NCBI RefSeq assembly: GCF_017086445.1
Contig: NZ_CP070968.1
Location: 2,790,001-2,854,000 of the forward strand
Source: Brevundimonas fontaquae
Lineage (GTDB): Bacteria > Pseudomonadota > Alphaproteobacteria > Caulobacterales > Caulobacteraceae
DNA length: 64,000 bases
Reading direction: 5' to 3'
Part shown: piece after piece, positions 27,211-37,334 of the stretch
How the letters are laid out: each line of letters begins with the position of its first letter
How positions within the stretch are numbered: the first letter of the stretch is position 1
Program-made: the position numbers and the translations under genes
Notes under the pieces: generated by a model
The model's database searches: none
Told to the model about the DNA's origin: nothing
What the model saw: the letters and a program-made list of their open reading frames with translations, nothing else

Positions 27211-27726
27211 TCAGTTCAGGCGATCGCCGATCTGGGCGACGGCGCTGTCGAGCAGCGGATCCTTGGCGCCGCTGGCGAGGCGCGCGGCCAGAACCTGTTC
27301 CGCCGACTTGGCGGCCAGATCGGCGGCGGCGGCCTTCACCTCGGCCGAGGCCTGAGCTTCGGCTTGGGCGATGCGGGTTTCAGCCATCTTCTGGCGACGG
27401 GCCAGGGTCTCTTCCAGCTTGGCCTTGGTCTCGACTTCCAGGCGACGGGCGTCGGCTTCGGCCTGAGCCATCATCTCGGCGGCTTGGGCTTCAGCCTCGG
27501 CCTTCTCCTTGCGGATTTGGGCCAGCAGGGCTTCGGCCTCGGCACGCAGGCGCGCGGCTTCGTCCAGGTCGGCCTGGATCTTGACGGCCTTGGCGTCCAG
27601 AGCCTTGCCGGCCATCTTGGGCACGCCCGCGGCGATCAGGATGCCGAAGAAGATGATCAGGCCAATGCCGACCCAGATTTCCGCATTGGCGAAGCTCCAG
27701 ATGCCGTGTTCGAAGATCAGGTTCAT
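27211..27726 (-). CDS. atpF: F0F1 ATP synthase subunit b
   Basis: The peripheral-stalk subunit b, 171 residues. One N-terminal transmembrane helix (AEIWVGIGLIIFFGILIAAGV, about 15-35) is followed by a long Ala/Glu/Lys/Arg-rich coiled-coil that reaches up to F1. It is the last gene of the F0 operon and overlaps the b' gene by one base. As usual in alphaproteobacteria, the F1 genes are not adjacent. Confidence 0.93.
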   Translation of the reverse strand: MNLIFEHGIWSFANAEIWVGIGLIIFFGILIAAGVPKMAGKALDAKAVKIQADLDEAARLRAEAEALLAQIRKEKAEAEAQAAEMMAQAEADARRLEVETKAKLEETLARRQKMAETRIAQAEAQASAEVKAAAADLAAKSAEQVLAARLASGAKDPLLDSAVAQIGDRLN

Positions 27727-28298
27727 CAGGCGGCTCCCTTGACGGCGGCCAGCTCGGCGGCGGTCGCGGCCTTGCCGGTCAGACGTTCGACCATGGCGGC
27801 GGTCGTGTCGGAGGCGATGGTGGAGACATTCGCCATGGCGGCGTCGCGCGTCTTGCCGATCGAGGCTTCCGCCTCAGCGATGCGGGCGTTGACCACGGCT
27901 TCTTCGGCGGCCTGACGGGCGTTCGCTTCTTCGGTCACGCGCGCCTTGGCGGCGGCGGCCGTGGCGCGGGCGTCAGCGCGAGCCTTGGCGACTTCGGCCT
28001 GAGCCTGGGCGGCCTGTTCAGCGGCTTCAGCCTGAACCTGACGCGCGGTCGCAACGGCGGTGGAAATGGTGTCGGCCCGTTCGTCCATCACCTTGCGAAG
28101 GCGTGGCGCGAAGACCTTGGAGACCAGAACATACAGGATGACGAACAGGATCAGCAGATAGCCGATCTGGCCCGCCCAGTGTTCGAACTGGAATTGCGGC
28201 AGGCCGCCCGAGCCGTGCTCGGCGGTGGTCGCCGTCTCGGCGTGCAGGTCCGCTTCGACCGAAGGCGGGACCGCGTCGATGGTGTGGGTGCTGGCCAT
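27726..28298 (-). CDS. F0F1 ATP synthase subunit b'
   Basis: The second, divergent stalk subunit, 190 residues, which forms a heterodimer with b. A hydrophilic N-terminal extension rich in Thr/Glu/His is followed by WAGQIGYLLILFVILYVLVSKVFAP (about 41-65, membrane anchor) and a long Ala-rich coiled-coil. Separate b and b' subunits are typical of photosynthetic bacteria and many alphaproteobacteria. It lies between the c- and b-subunit genes. Confidence 0.92.
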   Translation of the reverse strand: MASTHTIDAVPPSVEADLHAETATTAEHGSGGLPQFQFEHWAGQIGYLLILFVILYVLVSKVFAPRLRKVMDERADTISTAVATARQVQAEAAEQAAQAQAEVAKARADARATAAAAKARVTEEANARQAAEEAVVNARIAEAEASIGKTRDAAMANVSTIASDTTAAMVERLTGKAATAAELAAVKGAA

Positions 28299-28366
28299 GA
28301 ACCGTCTACTGCAGGATCAGATGAAGCGGCGCGCGGGCGAACCCCGCGCGCCGTGATCGACTGATA

Positions 28367-28591
28367 TCAGCCGAAGATCATCAGGATGCCGAGCACGAAG
28401 GCCAGGATGCCCAGGGCTTCGGCCAGAGCGGCGCCGACGAACAGGTTGCCGACTTGGCCGGCGGCGGCCGACGGGTTGCGCAGGGCGCCGGCAAGGAAGT
28501 TGCCGAAGATGTTGCCCACGCCCAGGGCCGAACCGATCATGCCCAGGGTGGCGAGACCAGCGCCGATGTACTTCGCGGCTTCAGCGTCCAT
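28367..28591 (-). CDS. atpE: F0F1 ATP synthase subunit c
   Basis: The proteolipid of the rotor ring, 74 residues forming two transmembrane helices joined by the polar loop RNPSA (about 38-42). The proton-carrying carboxylate is Glu58 in [10 protein letters not shown]. The Gly-rich first helix ([17 protein letters not shown]) packs the ring. No sodium-binding pattern is evident, so proton coupling is expected. It lies in the F0 operon between subunits a and b'. Confidence 0.96.
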   Translation of the reverse strand: MDAEAAKYIGAGLATLGMIGSALGVGNIFGNFLAGALRNPSAAAGQVGNLFVGAALAEALGILAFVLGILMIFG

Positions 28592-28649
28592 GATTGTATT
28601 CCTAGATTAAAGTCGTTGGTGGTTGGGGTGAAGAGACTGGTCCGGCCCT

Positions 28650-29435
28650 TTAGTGGGCGTGGTCCAGGTTGACCACATCGTTCAGATAGATGCAGGCCAG
28701 AACGGCGAAGACGAAGGCCTGGAGGAAGGCCACCAGGAACTCCAGAGCGGTCAGGGCGACGACCATGCCCAGCGACAGGGCCGCGACCGGGAAGGCCAGC
28801 AGACCGATGCCGCCGCCCAGGCCCAAGAGGCCCAGCGACACGACGAAGCCGGCGAAGATCTTCAGCGCGACGTGACCGCCCAGCATATTGCCGAACAGAC
28901 GCAGCGCCAGGGTAACCGGGCGAAGCAGGAAGGACACAAATTCGATCAGGCCGACCACCGGGCGCAGCGCCAGCGGCGCGCCCATCGGCCAGAACAGCTT
29001 GAAGAAGCCCAGACCGTTCTTGGCGAAGCCGACGACCAGCACCAGGCCGAAGGTGATCAGGGCGAAGGTGGCGGTGATGGCCAACTGCGAGGTCGCCGTA
29101 AAGGTCAGGAACAGACCCAGGATGTTCATGCCCAGGATCAGGATGAACAGGGTGAAGATGAAGGGGAAATACTTGCGGCCTTCGTGACCGATGATGGAAT
29201 CGGCCAGATTGTCGATCAGGCCGAACAGGCCCTCGCCGGCGGCTTGCAGCCGGCCGGGCACGACCTGGGCGTTCGCGGTCACGGCGGCCAGGAAGCCGAC
29301 GATCAGCACGAAGGCGACCGTCATGGCGATGTGCGAGTTGGTGATCGCCAGATCGACCGTCCCCAGCACAGGCAGGGTGACGTCGCCAAGGTCGACGACC
29401 TTCTGAATCGCAAACTGATGAATCGGATCGGCCAT
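28650..29435 (-). CDS. atpB: F0F1 ATP synthase subunit a
   Basis: The stator channel subunit, 261 residues with five to six transmembrane helices. The essential arginine lies in PVTLALRLFGNMLGGHV. The N-terminal IHQFAIQKVV and FPFIFTLFILILGMNILGL segments are conserved in the family. It starts 6 nt downstream of atpI and precedes atpE by 58 nt. Confidence 0.96.
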   Translation of the reverse strand: MADPIHQFAIQKVVDLGDVTLPVLGTVDLAITNSHIAMTVAFVLIVGFLAAVTANAQVVPGRLQAAGEGLFGLIDNLADSIIGHEGRKYFPFIFTLFILILGMNILGLFLTFTATSQLAITATFALITFGLVLVVGFAKNGLGFFKLFWPMGAPLALRPVVGLIEFVSFLLRPVTLALRLFGNMLGGHVALKIFAGFVVSLGLLGLGGGIGLLAFPVAALSLGMVVALTALEFLVAFLQAFVFAVLACIYLNDVVNLDHAH

Positions 29436-29441
29436 GAAGCC

Positions 29442-29801
29442 CTATCGTTCCCCGTCTTCGTCGGCCTCGACGTAGGGCTCGGCCGGAGCCGTCGTCCCTT
29501 GCGCCTTGGCCTGCGCCATCAGCCGGTTGGCTGTGCGACGCGCCATGTAAATCGACAAGGCGAAGCCCAAAAGGACCCCGCCGATCAAACCCCACGGACG
29601 GGTCCCGAGGGCCCAGTCTGCGATCGCTCCGAACGCCAGCCCCACAAAGACGCCGCCGAGAAGCTCGGCGATGATCTTGTAGGCCTGACCCGACACCTGA
29701 TGGCCGGTCAGTTCGGCGGATTTCTCCGCCGTGGTCCGCGCCTCCAATGCGGATGCGCTGTCTTGGAGGCGTTTGATCGCCTCTTCGCGCGATTCCGACA
29801 T
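29442..29801 (-). CDS. atpI: ATP synthase-associated protein AtpI
   Basis: A small membrane protein of 119 residues at the head of the F0 operon. A charged N-terminus precedes two helices (ELLGGVFVGLAFGAIADWAL and WGLIGGVLLGFALSIYMARR). This is the AtpI/AtpQ-type layout; AtpI helps c-ring assembly or magnesium supply in other species. It is divergent from ispH across a 251-nt gap in which no regulatory element could be named. Confidence 0.88.
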   Translation of the reverse strand: MSESREEAIKRLQDSASALEARTTAEKSAELTGHQVSGQAYKIIAELLGGVFVGLAFGAIADWALGTRPWGLIGGVLLGFALSIYMARRTANRLMAQAKAQGTTAPAEPYVEADEDGER

Positions 29802-30052
29802 GGGGGATAGGACCTGTGCGTTCGGCGTCCAGACAGTGCGTCCGGACGGGTCTGAATTCGGCGCGGAAACTAATCGTGAGCGGCCTACAGGTCAAGGCGT
29901 CGTGATTATAGCCTAAGACATTGTAGAATATCGACTTTCCATTCGCGCCCGCGCGCCGTGACGATGCGCCGCTGCTGTGGGCGACAGAATCCGTCGCATC
30001 CGCCCTTCGGCTCCGATGGCGGTCAGCGCCGCAAACGACTAGGTTCGCCGCC

Positions 30053-31024
30053 ATGAATGCGCATGTTCCCGTCCCTAACGCTCCGCTTCGCCCGCTCTCG
30101 GTGAGGCTGGCCACCCCGAGGGGCTTTTGCGCCGGGGTCGATCGCGCGATCCAGATCGTCGAGCGCGCGATCGAAAAGTTCGGCGCCCCCGTCTATGTGC
30201 GCCACGAGATCGTCCACAACAAACATGTGGTCGAGCGGCTGAAGGCCATGGGCGCGGTCTTCGTCAAGGAACTGGACGAATGCCCTGACGACCGGCCGGT
30301 CGTCTTCTCGGCCCACGGGGTGCCCAAGTCCGTGCCGGCGACGGCGCGGGCCCGGGAACTGGTCTTTCTGGACGCGACCTGCCCCCTGGTGTCCAAGGTC
30401 CACGTCGAGGCCGAACGCCATCATGCGGCCGGCCGCCACATCATCCTGATCGGCCACGCAGGCCACCCCGAGGTCGTCGGCACCCTGGGCCAGTTGCCGC
30501 CCGGCGCCATCACCCTGGTCGAGACCGAAACCGACGCCGAATCGTTCGAACGCCCCGGCGACGCCCCCCTCGCCTATGCGACCCAGACCACCCTGTCGGT
30601 GGACGACACGGCGGGCATCCTGAAGGTGCTGAAGCGCCGCTTCCCCGAACTGCCCGATCCGCACAAGGAAGACATCTGCTACGCCACGACCAATCGCCAG
30701 GACGCCATCAAGGCGCTGGGCGAGGGCTGCGACCTCGTGCTGGTCGTCGGATCCAAGAACTCGTCTAATTCGGTGCGCCTGGTCGAGGTCGCTATGCGCG
30801 CCGGCGCCCCGGCCGCTTATCTGGTGGACGATGCGTCCCAGGTGGACTGGTCCTGGTTTGACGGCGTGAACACCGTCGGCGTCACCGCCGGCGCCTCGGC
30901 GCCCGAGCCGCTGATCGAGGCACTGGTCGACGCCATCCGGGCGCGCTTTGACGCCACCGTGACCGAAGACGACGGCGCGCGCGAAACCGTCACCTTCAAA
31001 CTGCCGCGCCTGCTGACGGCCTAG
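30053..31024 (+). CDS. ispH: 4-hydroxy-3-methylbut-2-enyl diphosphate reductase
   Basis: The last enzyme of the MEP isoprenoid pathway, forming IPP and DMAPP. The 323-residue protein has the three [4Fe-4S]-binding cysteines in [12 protein letters not shown] (Cys26), [11 protein letters not shown] and [11 protein letters not shown], plus the [10 protein letters not shown] and [10 protein letters not shown] blocks. The last four bases CTAG also supply the stop of the convergent histidine kinase gene. Confidence 0.96.
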   Translation: MNAHVPVPNAPLRPLSVRLATPRGFCAGVDRAIQIVERAIEKFGAPVYVRHEIVHNKHVVERLKAMGAVFVKELDECPDDRPVVFSAHGVPKSVPATARARELVFLDATCPLVSKVHVEAERHHAAGRHIILIGHAGHPEVVGTLGQLPPGAITLVETETDAESFERPGDAPLAYATQTTLSVDDTAGILKVLKRRFPELPDPHKEDICYATTNRQDAIKALGEGCDLVLVVGSKNSSNSVRLVEVAMRAGAPAAYLVDDASQVDWSWFDGVNTVGVTAGASAPEPLIEALVDAIRARFDATVTEDDGARETVTFKLPRLLTA

Positions 31025-32625
31025 GCGACCGCCTTCAACGGCAGAACGACGCGGAAGGTGCTTCCGGCGCCGGGCGCGGTGACGATGTCGATCTTGCCGC
31101 CCATCAGGGCCGCGAGACCGTGCGCCGCCGTCAATCCCAGTCCCAGCCCCTCGGCCGTGCGCGTCGCGCTTTCATCGCCCTGGGTGAAGGCTTCGAACAG
31201 GCGCGCCGCCTCTGCTGGCTCCATGCCTGGCCCGGTGTCCTCAACCTCCAACGCCAGACCCGCGCCCGCAACGGCGCGCAGCATCACGCCGCCGGTTCGC
31301 GTGAACCGCACCGCATTGTCCGTCAGCGCCGCCATCAGCTTTTCGATGTGCACCGGATCGCCCAGCCACTCGCCTTCGGCCGCCTCGACCTTGACCTTCA
31401 GTCCCTTGACCTCGGCCGCGCTGCGAAAATCGTTAGCGACGCGCTGCAGGAGGTTGTCGGGCCGGAAGGGTCGGGTTTCCAGCGTCACCGCCCCGTCGCG
31501 AAGCCGCACGACATCCAGCAGTTCCTCGACCAGCCGCAGCTGCTGACGCCCCGACGCCTTCAGGATTTCGAGCCGCTCGCGCTGTTGCGGGGTCACCAGA
31601 TCGGCCCCGATGATCTCGGCCATGCCCAGAACGCCGTTCAGGGGCGTACGCAGTTCGTGACTGACGTTGGACAGGAACCGCGTCTTGGCCCGGTTGGCCG
31701 CCTCGGCCCGCTCCAGCGCCGCCGACAGGGCCACTTCCGACGCCCTCAGACGCCGCACATCCTTGGTCGTTGTCCATAGCAACGACCCCGTGCCGATCAA
31801 CAGGACCACGAACAGCAGCAGCAGCAGCGGCCCGGCTTTGGTCAGAATCTGATAGCCCGGCTGTTCTGGCGCCCAGACGACACGGCCTAACAAAACGCCG
31901 CCAGCATCGCGGACATCGACGCCGATCATACCTTCGGGCGGCTCTGCATCACCGGGCTGGAAGTGAATCCGGTCCAGCGCCAGCCGCGTTCGCAAGAGAT
32001 TGAGCTCGCCATTGAACGGTTTGAACGACGCCACGACCGGATCGGACGCCGGCGTCGATCCGCTCGCCGTATGCCGCACCACAGTAGAAGCCCCCAAGAC
32101 GTACACGTCGTCGCCGACGCGCACGAACGCCGCCTTCAGTCGCACGCCAGCATCAGCGGTAACCGTTCGGTCGCGGCCTGCGGCATCGGCCCGGAGCGCG
32201 TCGATCAACGGCCGGGCGGCTTGACCGAAGGGCTCGCCAACCTGCGCCTCGGCCGGTCGGCCCAGGGTGCTGATGCGAAACAGCCGCCCCGTACCATCAT
32301 AGCCCAGGGTGAACTGATGCTTGTGTTGCGCGGCGTAGAAGGCGCCGAAGTTGCGATCGTACCAGCCCACATCAGCCCACGTCATCCGATCAACGGCCTC
32401 GTCCCAGATGGAGGCGGTGGTCAGGTTCTCACCAATGGTTTCCAGCGCCCGCGTCAGGCGCAACTTCACCAGATCCTCTTCCTTGCGCGCCTGGTGCGCA
32501 TCGATTCCGCGACTGACGATGGCCAGAACCCCGGCCATGCCGATGACGGACGAGAGCATCAGGATCAACGCGATCCTGAACGTGCTCCACGCCTGCCAAC
32601 CCGTAATCGCTGTCACGCCACTCAT
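31021..32625 (-). CDS. Orphan sensor histidine kinase with CHASE4-like sensor domain
   Basis: A protein of 534 residues. A first transmembrane helix (about 17-38) and a second (about 262-284) enclose a periplasmic region with [24 protein letters not shown], the CHASE4-type pattern. The HisKA domain has the phospho-acceptor His323 in [13 protein letters not shown]. The HATPase domain has an N box (ALTDNAVRF), VEDTGPGM and GLGLGL. There is no receiver domain and no response-regulator gene alongside, so the partner is unknown. It follows scpB by 51 nt on the same strand and shares a CTAG stop with ispH. Confidence 0.88.
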   Translation of the reverse strand: MSGVTAITGWQAWSTFRIALILMLSSVIGMAGVLAIVSRGIDAHQARKEEDLVKLRLTRALETIGENLTTASIWDEAVDRMTWADVGWYDRNFGAFYAAQHKHQFTLGYDGTGRLFRISTLGRPAEAQVGEPFGQAARPLIDALRADAAGRDRTVTADAGVRLKAAFVRVGDDVYVLGASTVVRHTASGSTPASDPVVASFKPFNGELNLLRTRLALDRIHFQPGDAEPPEGMIGVDVRDAGGVLLGRVVWAPEQPGYQILTKAGPLLLLLFVVLLIGTGSLLWTTTKDVRRLRASEVALSAALERAEAANRAKTRFLSNVSHELRTPLNGVLGMAEIIGADLVTPQQRERLEILKASGRQQLRLVEELLDVVRLRDGAVTLETRPFRPDNLLQRVANDFRSAAEVKGLKVKVEAAEGEWLGDPVHIEKLMAALTDNAVRFTRTGGVMLRAVAGAGLALEVEDTGPGMEPAEAARLFEAFTQGDESATRTAEGLGLGLTAAHGLAALMGGKIDIVTAPGAGSTFRVVLPLKAVA

Positions 32626-32676
32626 ATGGTCTGGCTTAAAACGTGCAGACTAAGACGTCGTGAACATACCCCTGGG

Positions 32677-33348
32677 TCAGCTTCGCTCGCCGACGAAATC
32701 CTGCGCGAACTCGGGCGCCTCGTCGTCCAGCGGCAGGGTTCCGTCCTCGTCGTCCGCCTCGGAGGCGCGGCTGGGGTCGGGCACCTCGAATCCGACCGGC
32801 AGCGACAGGTCCAGCAGGCCCGCCGCCTTCATCTCCTGCACGCCCGGCAGATCATACAGGGTCGCCAGGCCGAAATGCTCCAGGAACCGGTCGGTGGTCG
32901 CATAGGTGACGGGCCGTCCCGGCGTGCGCCTGCGTCCGCGCAACCGCACGAACCCCATCTCCAGCAGCAGGTCCAGGGTGCCCTTGGAGATGCTGACGCC
33001 GCGCACGCTCTCGATCTCGGCGCGGGTGACGGGCTGGTGATAGGCGATGATGGCCAGGGTTTCCAAGGCGGCCTTGGACAGCCGGCGCGGCTCCTCGCGC
33101 TCCTGCGTCATCATGAAGGCCAGGTCGGGCGCGGTGCGGAAGCGCCAGCGGTCGGCGACGCACTCCAGCTCGACCCCTCGCCCCTCATAGCGGGCGCGCA
33201 GACCCGATATGGCGCGGGCGACATTGCAGTTTTCGGGCAGGCGCGCAGCGATCTCGGCCGCCGTCAGCGGCCCGGCGGCGGCGAACAACAGGGCCTCGAC
33301 CCGCCGCTCGATCTCGGCCTCGTCGGGTTGGAAGGCGAGGTCGCTCAC
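32677..33348 (-). CDS. scpB: Segregation and condensation protein B
   Basis: Part of the SMC-ScpAB condensin complex. The 223-residue protein has two winged-helix domains: EIERRVEALLFAAAGPLTAAEIAARLP, then LETLAIIAYHQPVTRAEIESVRGVS with GRRRTPGRPVTYATTDRFLEHFGL, a hallmark of ScpB. The C-terminus is acidic. The start overlaps the scpA stop by ATGA. Confidence 0.94.
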   Translation of the reverse strand: MSDLAFQPDEAEIERRVEALLFAAAGPLTAAEIAARLPENCNVARAISGLRARYEGRGVELECVADRWRFRTAPDLAFMMTQEREEPRRLSKAALETLAIIAYHQPVTRAEIESVRGVSISKGTLDLLLEMGFVRLRGRRRTPGRPVTYATTDRFLEHFGLATLYDLPGVQEMKAAGLLDLSLPVGFEVPDPSRASEADDEDGTLPLDDEAPEFAQDFVGERS

Positions 33349-34163
33349 CCCGTCAGCTCCAGCGGCTGGCCCGGTCCGCGCCGCTTCAGATACAGGTCCG
33401 CGAACGCCTCGCTTTGCCGAATGTCCATCGCCCCCTCCTTTACCAGCTCCAGACTGGCCGAGAGGGTCGAGGCCGTAAAGCTGGCCTGGCTGGGCCCCTC
33501 CTCGTCCTCACGATGGGGCGCGACCTGTTCCAGCGGCGTCCAGTCGGCCAACTTCGGCATGATCTCGCGCAGCCAGTCGCGGGCGGCTTCCAATGGAAAG
33601 GCTTCGACCCGCTGGCCGGGGGCATAGCGCCGGGCCTCCTCGCGCCGGCGCTGCACCACATAGGCGCTCATCAGTTCGTACAGGCTGGCGTCGATACGAT
33701 CCGACGGCACGATCACCGTCGCCTCGGGATCGCCGCGCGTGAAGACGTCGCGCTTCAGCTGGGGCCGCGCCATCAGCTGTTCGACGGCCTTTCGCATCGC
33801 CTCCAGCTTCTGCAGCCGGAACGCCAGGGCGGCGGCCATTTCCTCAGCCGGCGGCTCTTCGGCCTTGCCCTTGTCGGTGCGCGGCAACAGCAGGCGCGAC
33901 TTCAGATAAGCCAGCCACGACGCCATCACCAGATAGTCCGCCGCCAGGGCGAAGTTGCGCCTGCGCGCCTCGTGCACGAAGGCCAGATACTGTTCCGCCA
34001 GCTGGGTGATCGACAGCTTCAGCAGATCGACCTTCTGGTTTCGCGCCAGGGCCAGCAGGACATGCAGCGGTCCCTCATAGCCCTCCAGATCGACGACGAA
34101 GGCCTCGCGCTCCTCGACCTCCTCGGCGTTGAAATCCAGATTGGGCTGGAAAGACTCCGTCAT
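33345..34163 (-). CDS. scpA: Segregation and condensation protein A
   Basis: The kleisin subunit that bridges SMC heads, 272 residues. The N-terminal domain has VDLEGYEGPLHVLLALARNQKVDLLKLSI split across about 24-52, followed by YLVMASWLAYLKSRLLLP. The C-terminal winged helix contains FLALLELVKEG-like sequence (SASLELVKEGAMDIRQSEAFADLYLKR). The gene lies 6 nt downstream of nagZ and overlaps scpB. Confidence 0.94.
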   Translation of the reverse strand: MTESFQPNLDFNAEEVEEREAFVVDLEGYEGPLHVLLALARNQKVDLLKLSITQLAEQYLAFVHEARRRNFALAADYLVMASWLAYLKSRLLLPRTDKGKAEEPPAEEMAAALAFRLQKLEAMRKAVEQLMARPQLKRDVFTRGDPEATVIVPSDRIDASLYELMSAYVVQRRREEARRYAPGQRVEAFPLEAARDWLREIMPKLADWTPLEQVAPHREDEEGPSQASFTASTLSASLELVKEGAMDIRQSEAFADLYLKRRGPGQPLELTG

Positions 34164-34169
34164 AGGTCT

Positions 34170-35219
34170 TTAGGCCTGCGCCTCACCCACATCCGGCCCC
34201 TTGGCGACGTCCATCCGACCGCCCATGGCCTTGAAGAAGCGATCGTGGCCCGCGACGGGATCCAGCGGCTCGGGCGTCCGCACAATCCGGGCCAGCGCGG
34301 CTTCCGCCCGGCGGCGCGCCCCGCCCTTCAGCGGTCCGACGCCCTCGGCGACCTGGCGCATTTCGTCCATATCGCCGTTCCAGTGGACGACGAGATCGCA
34401 CCCCGCCTTCAGGGCCTTGTGCGCGCGCTGGGTCAGCGAGCCCGAAAGGGCGTTCATCACCAGATCGTCGGACAGCAGCAGACCGCCGAATCCCAAGCGC
34501 TCGCGGATCAGGCGAATGGCCTTCTTGGACTGCGTCGCCGGATGTTTGCGATCGATCGCGGTGAAGACGATGTGCGCCGTCATGCCGATCGGCATGTCCG
34601 ACAGGGCCTTGAATGGCGCAAAGTCCCAGGCGTCCAGCGTGTCCAGATCGGCGTGAACCGTCGGCAGATCCTTATGCGTGTCTGCAAAGGCGCGGCCATG
34701 GCCCGGCATATGTTTGATGCATGGCAGGACCCCGCCCGCCAGCAGCCCCTCCGCCGCCGCCCGGCCCAACACCGCGACCGTCTCCGGATCGACGCCATAG
34801 GCCCGGTCGCCGATGATGTCGTGGGCGCCGGGGACCGGCACGTCCAGCACCGGCAGCAGATCAACGGTCACCCCGACCTCGCGCAGATCGTGCGCCATCA
34901 GACGTGCGCCCAGCCGCGTCAGCTCACGCGCCTGCGCCAGCTCGTTCGTCGCCTTCAAATAGGCGGCGCCCGGCGGATATTTGGGCCAGTGGGGCGGCCC
35001 CATCCGCTGGACCCGACCGCCTTCCTGGTCGATCAAGACCGGCGCGTCGGGATCGCCGATGGACGCCCGCAGTTCGTCCGTCAGGGCCCGCACCTGTTCC
35101 GGCGTGCCGATATTGCGCCGGAACAGGATGAAGCCCCAGGGTCGGACCTCGGCGAAGAAGGCCTTTTCGTCCTCCGTCAGCCGATGTCCCAGGCAGCCAT
35201 AGATGGCGGCGGACGTCAC
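34170..35219 (-). CDS. nagZ: Beta-N-acetylhexosaminidase
   Basis: A family 3 glycoside hydrolase that removes GlcNAc from anhydro-muropeptides during murein recycling in the cytoplasm. The 349-residue protein has IKHMPGHGRAFADTHKDLP (the catalytic Asp-His loop), VLIDQEGGRVQR and FGGLLLSDDLVMNAL with the nucleophilic Asp. The length is typical of single-domain NagZ. It overlaps the SPOR gene by 4 nt and is followed by scpA. Confidence 0.93.
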   Translation of the reverse strand: MTSAAIYGCLGHRLTEDEKAFFAEVRPWGFILFRRNIGTPEQVRALTDELRASIGDPDAPVLIDQEGGRVQRMGPPHWPKYPPGAAYLKATNELAQARELTRLGARLMAHDLREVGVTVDLLPVLDVPVPGAHDIIGDRAYGVDPETVAVLGRAAAEGLLAGGVLPCIKHMPGHGRAFADTHKDLPTVHADLDTLDAWDFAPFKALSDMPIGMTAHIVFTAIDRKHPATQSKKAIRLIRERLGFGGLLLSDDLVMNALSGSLTQRAHKALKAGCDLVVHWNGDMDEMRQVAEGVGPLKGGARRRAEAALARIVRTPEPLDPVAGHDRFFKAMGGRMDVAKGPDVGEAQA

Positions 35220-35995
35220 CGGACGATGCAGTCCCGGCCCGCCGCCTTCAGCGCGTTGCAGAAGGCCACCGCCCGTTCGCGCGACAGGCCCGAGAAGGCT
35301 GTGCGGTACAGGGTCGATCCGCTGGACGAGGTCACTTCCGTGACCCGCTTTTCAGCGCCGGAGACATACGAACCGAACCGGCCGGCGACGGCGGCGTATT
35401 CGCGGTCCGCGATCTCGGTCGAGGAGAAGGCGCCGATCTGCACCGAGGCCGATCCGCCTGTCGCGGCCGGAGCCTTGGTCGCCGGCGCAGCGACGGGCGC
35501 GGTCGCCGGGGTCGTCGGGCGCGGCGTCGGCGCAGCCGGCGTCACGGCCTTGGCGGGCGGCAGGCCCTGGCCGGTCGGTGCGGCGGTCGGGGGCGCGGCC
35601 GGACGCGGCTGGGGCGCCTCGGGCGGCGGGGTGAAGGTCACGGGCGCATCGGTCGTCTCGGTCTCGTCGCGATAGACGCGCACCCCCTCGGCCGGGTCGA
35701 TCGGCTGGGCGTCGATGGGCGCGGCGGTCTTCATCTCCCCGACCGGCTGACCCACGGCCGGCGGCGCGTCGGTCGAGGCGCGCATGCCGGAACGATAGAA
35801 GAAGATCACCGCCACGATCAGCAACAGCAGGACCACCGCGCTGATGATCAACGTCACCGGCGGCGCCTTGCTCCCGCCCGCGCCGACATTGCGGCCGTTG
35901 CGCGGATCATAGCTGTTGCGGCGGAACGGCAGGTCGTCGTCGGTCGGCGGCGTATAGGCGCCCCGGCCGGGTTTGTTGTCGTCTTCAAAGGACAT
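35216..35995 (-). CDS. SPOR-domain membrane protein
   Basis: A protein of 259 residues: a cytoplasmic polar head, one transmembrane helix (about 47-67), a long Pro/Ala/Thr-rich periplasmic linker, and a C-terminal SPOR domain (about 182-258) with SVQIGAFSSTEIADREYAAV and a final Cys-containing strand. SPOR domains bind denuded peptidoglycan at division sites. It heads the nagZ-scpA-scpB unit, which suggests a link to cell wall turnover and division. Confidence 0.9.
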   Translation of the reverse strand: MSFEDDNKPGRGAYTPPTDDDLPFRRNSYDPRNGRNVGAGGSKAPPVTLIISAVVLLLLIVAVIFFYRSGMRASTDAPPAVGQPVGEMKTAAPIDAQPIDPAEGVRVYRDETETTDAPVTFTPPPEAPQPRPAAPPTAAPTGQGLPPAKAVTPAAPTPRPTTPATAPVAAPATKAPAATGGSASVQIGAFSSTEIADREYAAVAGRFGSYVSGAEKRVTEVTSSSGSTLYRTAFSGLSRERAVAFCNALKAAGRDCIVR

Positions 35996-36071
35996 GGTCG
36001 CGCTCCGCCGTCTGTGGGCGCGAATCGGCGCGCCGAACGATCACTCTACGCCCCCGCGTGCATCTTTCGAA

Positions 36072-37262
36072 TCACAGATCGAGGGCGAGGTCGAGGCTGA
36101 ACAGCTTCTGGTGCACTTCTATGGCGTAACGGTCGGTCATGCCGGCGATATAGTCGCACACGGCGCGCGCCCGCTGTGTCTTGTCCGGGGTCATGGCCGG
36201 TTCGCCCCATTCCGGCGGCATGACTTCAGGCTCGGCCATGAAGAGTTCGAACAGTTGCGACAGCACGCGCCGCGCCTGGCTGCGTGTGCGGTTGACGCGG
36301 TAGTGGCGATACATCCGCTCGAACAGGAACTTCCTCAGCACCGCCAGATCGACGTGCATGGCGTGCGAGAAATCCACCATCGTGCGCCTGGCCATCCGCA
36401 CGTCCTCGGTCGTGACGATCCGGTCTTCCTCCAGCCGCCGCGCCGTCTCGGCCAGAACGTCCTCGACCATGACGCCGATCATGCGCCGCACGGCCTCGAT
36501 CCGCAGCATCCGGTCGTCGATCGTGGGCCAGTCGCGGCGCACCTCGGCCAACATCGGCCCGATAAGCGGCACCTGATCGAGATCGCGCAGGGTGATCAAA
36601 CCCGCCTGCACCCCGTCGTCCACGTCGTGATTATTATAGGCGATGTCGTCGGCGATGGCCGCACACTGGGCCTCCAGCGAGGCGAACGTCCCCAGCCGCA
36701 GGTCCCACCCCGCCTCGCCGCCGGCTGCATAAGGGCGTACGACCGACCAAGCCGGCTCGTCCAGGCGGTGCGACACCGGGCCGTTGTGCTTGATGACGCC
36801 CTCGACGGTCTCCCAGCTCAGGTTCAGCCCGTCGAACTGCGGATAGCGGTTCTCCAGCTCGGTCACGACGCGGAAGCTCTGAACGTTGTGATCGAACCCG
36901 CCATAGTCGCGCATCTGCACCACCAGCTCGTCCTCGCCGGCGTGGGCGAAGGGCGGATGGCCCAGGTCATGGGCCAGGGCGATGGTTTCGGCCAGGTCGT
37001 CGTCCAGTCTCAGCGCATGGGCCAGCGACCGCGCAATCTGCGCCACCTCCAGCGAATGGGTCAGGCGGGTGCGGTAGTGATCGCCCTCATGCGCCACGAA
37101 GACCTGGGTCTTCTCCTTAAGCCGCCGGAACGCCGTCGCATGGATGATGCGGTCACGGTCCCGCGCAAAGGCGGTGCGCGTGCGGCTGGCGGGCTCGAAA
37201 ACGCGGCGGCCCTGCGTCAGGTCGGCGCGTTCGGCGTAGGAAGCGAGGTCTGTGTGGCTCAA
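36072..37262 (-). CDS. dgt: Deoxyguanosinetriphosphate triphosphohydrolase-like protein
   Basis: An HD-domain dNTPase of 396 residues. The metal site is seen in [17 protein letters not shown] and [17 protein letters not shown], after the conserved [25 protein letters not shown]. No ATG lies in frame at the expected N-terminus. The TTG at 37262 gives a start ([14 protein letters not shown]) in line with the family, but no strong ribosome site is seen, so this start is provisional. It is divergent from erpA with 72 nt between. Confidence 0.9.
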   Translation of the reverse strand: MSHTDLASYAERADLTQGRRVFEPASRTRTAFARDRDRIIHATAFRRLKEKTQVFVAHEGDHYRTRLTHSLEVAQIARSLAHALRLDDDLAETIALAHDLGHPPFAHAGEDELVVQMRDYGGFDHNVQSFRVVTELENRYPQFDGLNLSWETVEGVIKHNGPVSHRLDEPAWSVVRPYAAGGEAGWDLRLGTFASLEAQCAAIADDIAYNNHDVDDGVQAGLITLRDLDQVPLIGPMLAEVRRDWPTIDDRMLRIEAVRRMIGVMVEDVLAETARRLEEDRIVTTEDVRMARRTMVDFSHAMHVDLAVLRKFLFERMYRHYRVNRTRSQARRVLSQLFELFMAEPEVMPPEWGEPAMTPDKTQRARAVCDYIAGMTDRYAIEVHQKLFSLDLALDL

Positions 37263-37334
37263 GTCATCAACTTTGAGGCTGCTTTGATGCGGGGGGCCTT
37301 TGCGAACGGCCGTGCCCGCCTCATATAGACAGCC

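Noticed and set aside
29802..30052. Promoter elements between atpI and ispH
   Set aside because: The AT-richer centre could hold divergent promoters, but no pair of -35 and -10 elements was convincing enough to place.
31021..32625. Hybrid histidine kinase with a receiver domain
   Set aside because: The protein ends directly after the ATPase domain; no receiver Asp or Lys motif is present.
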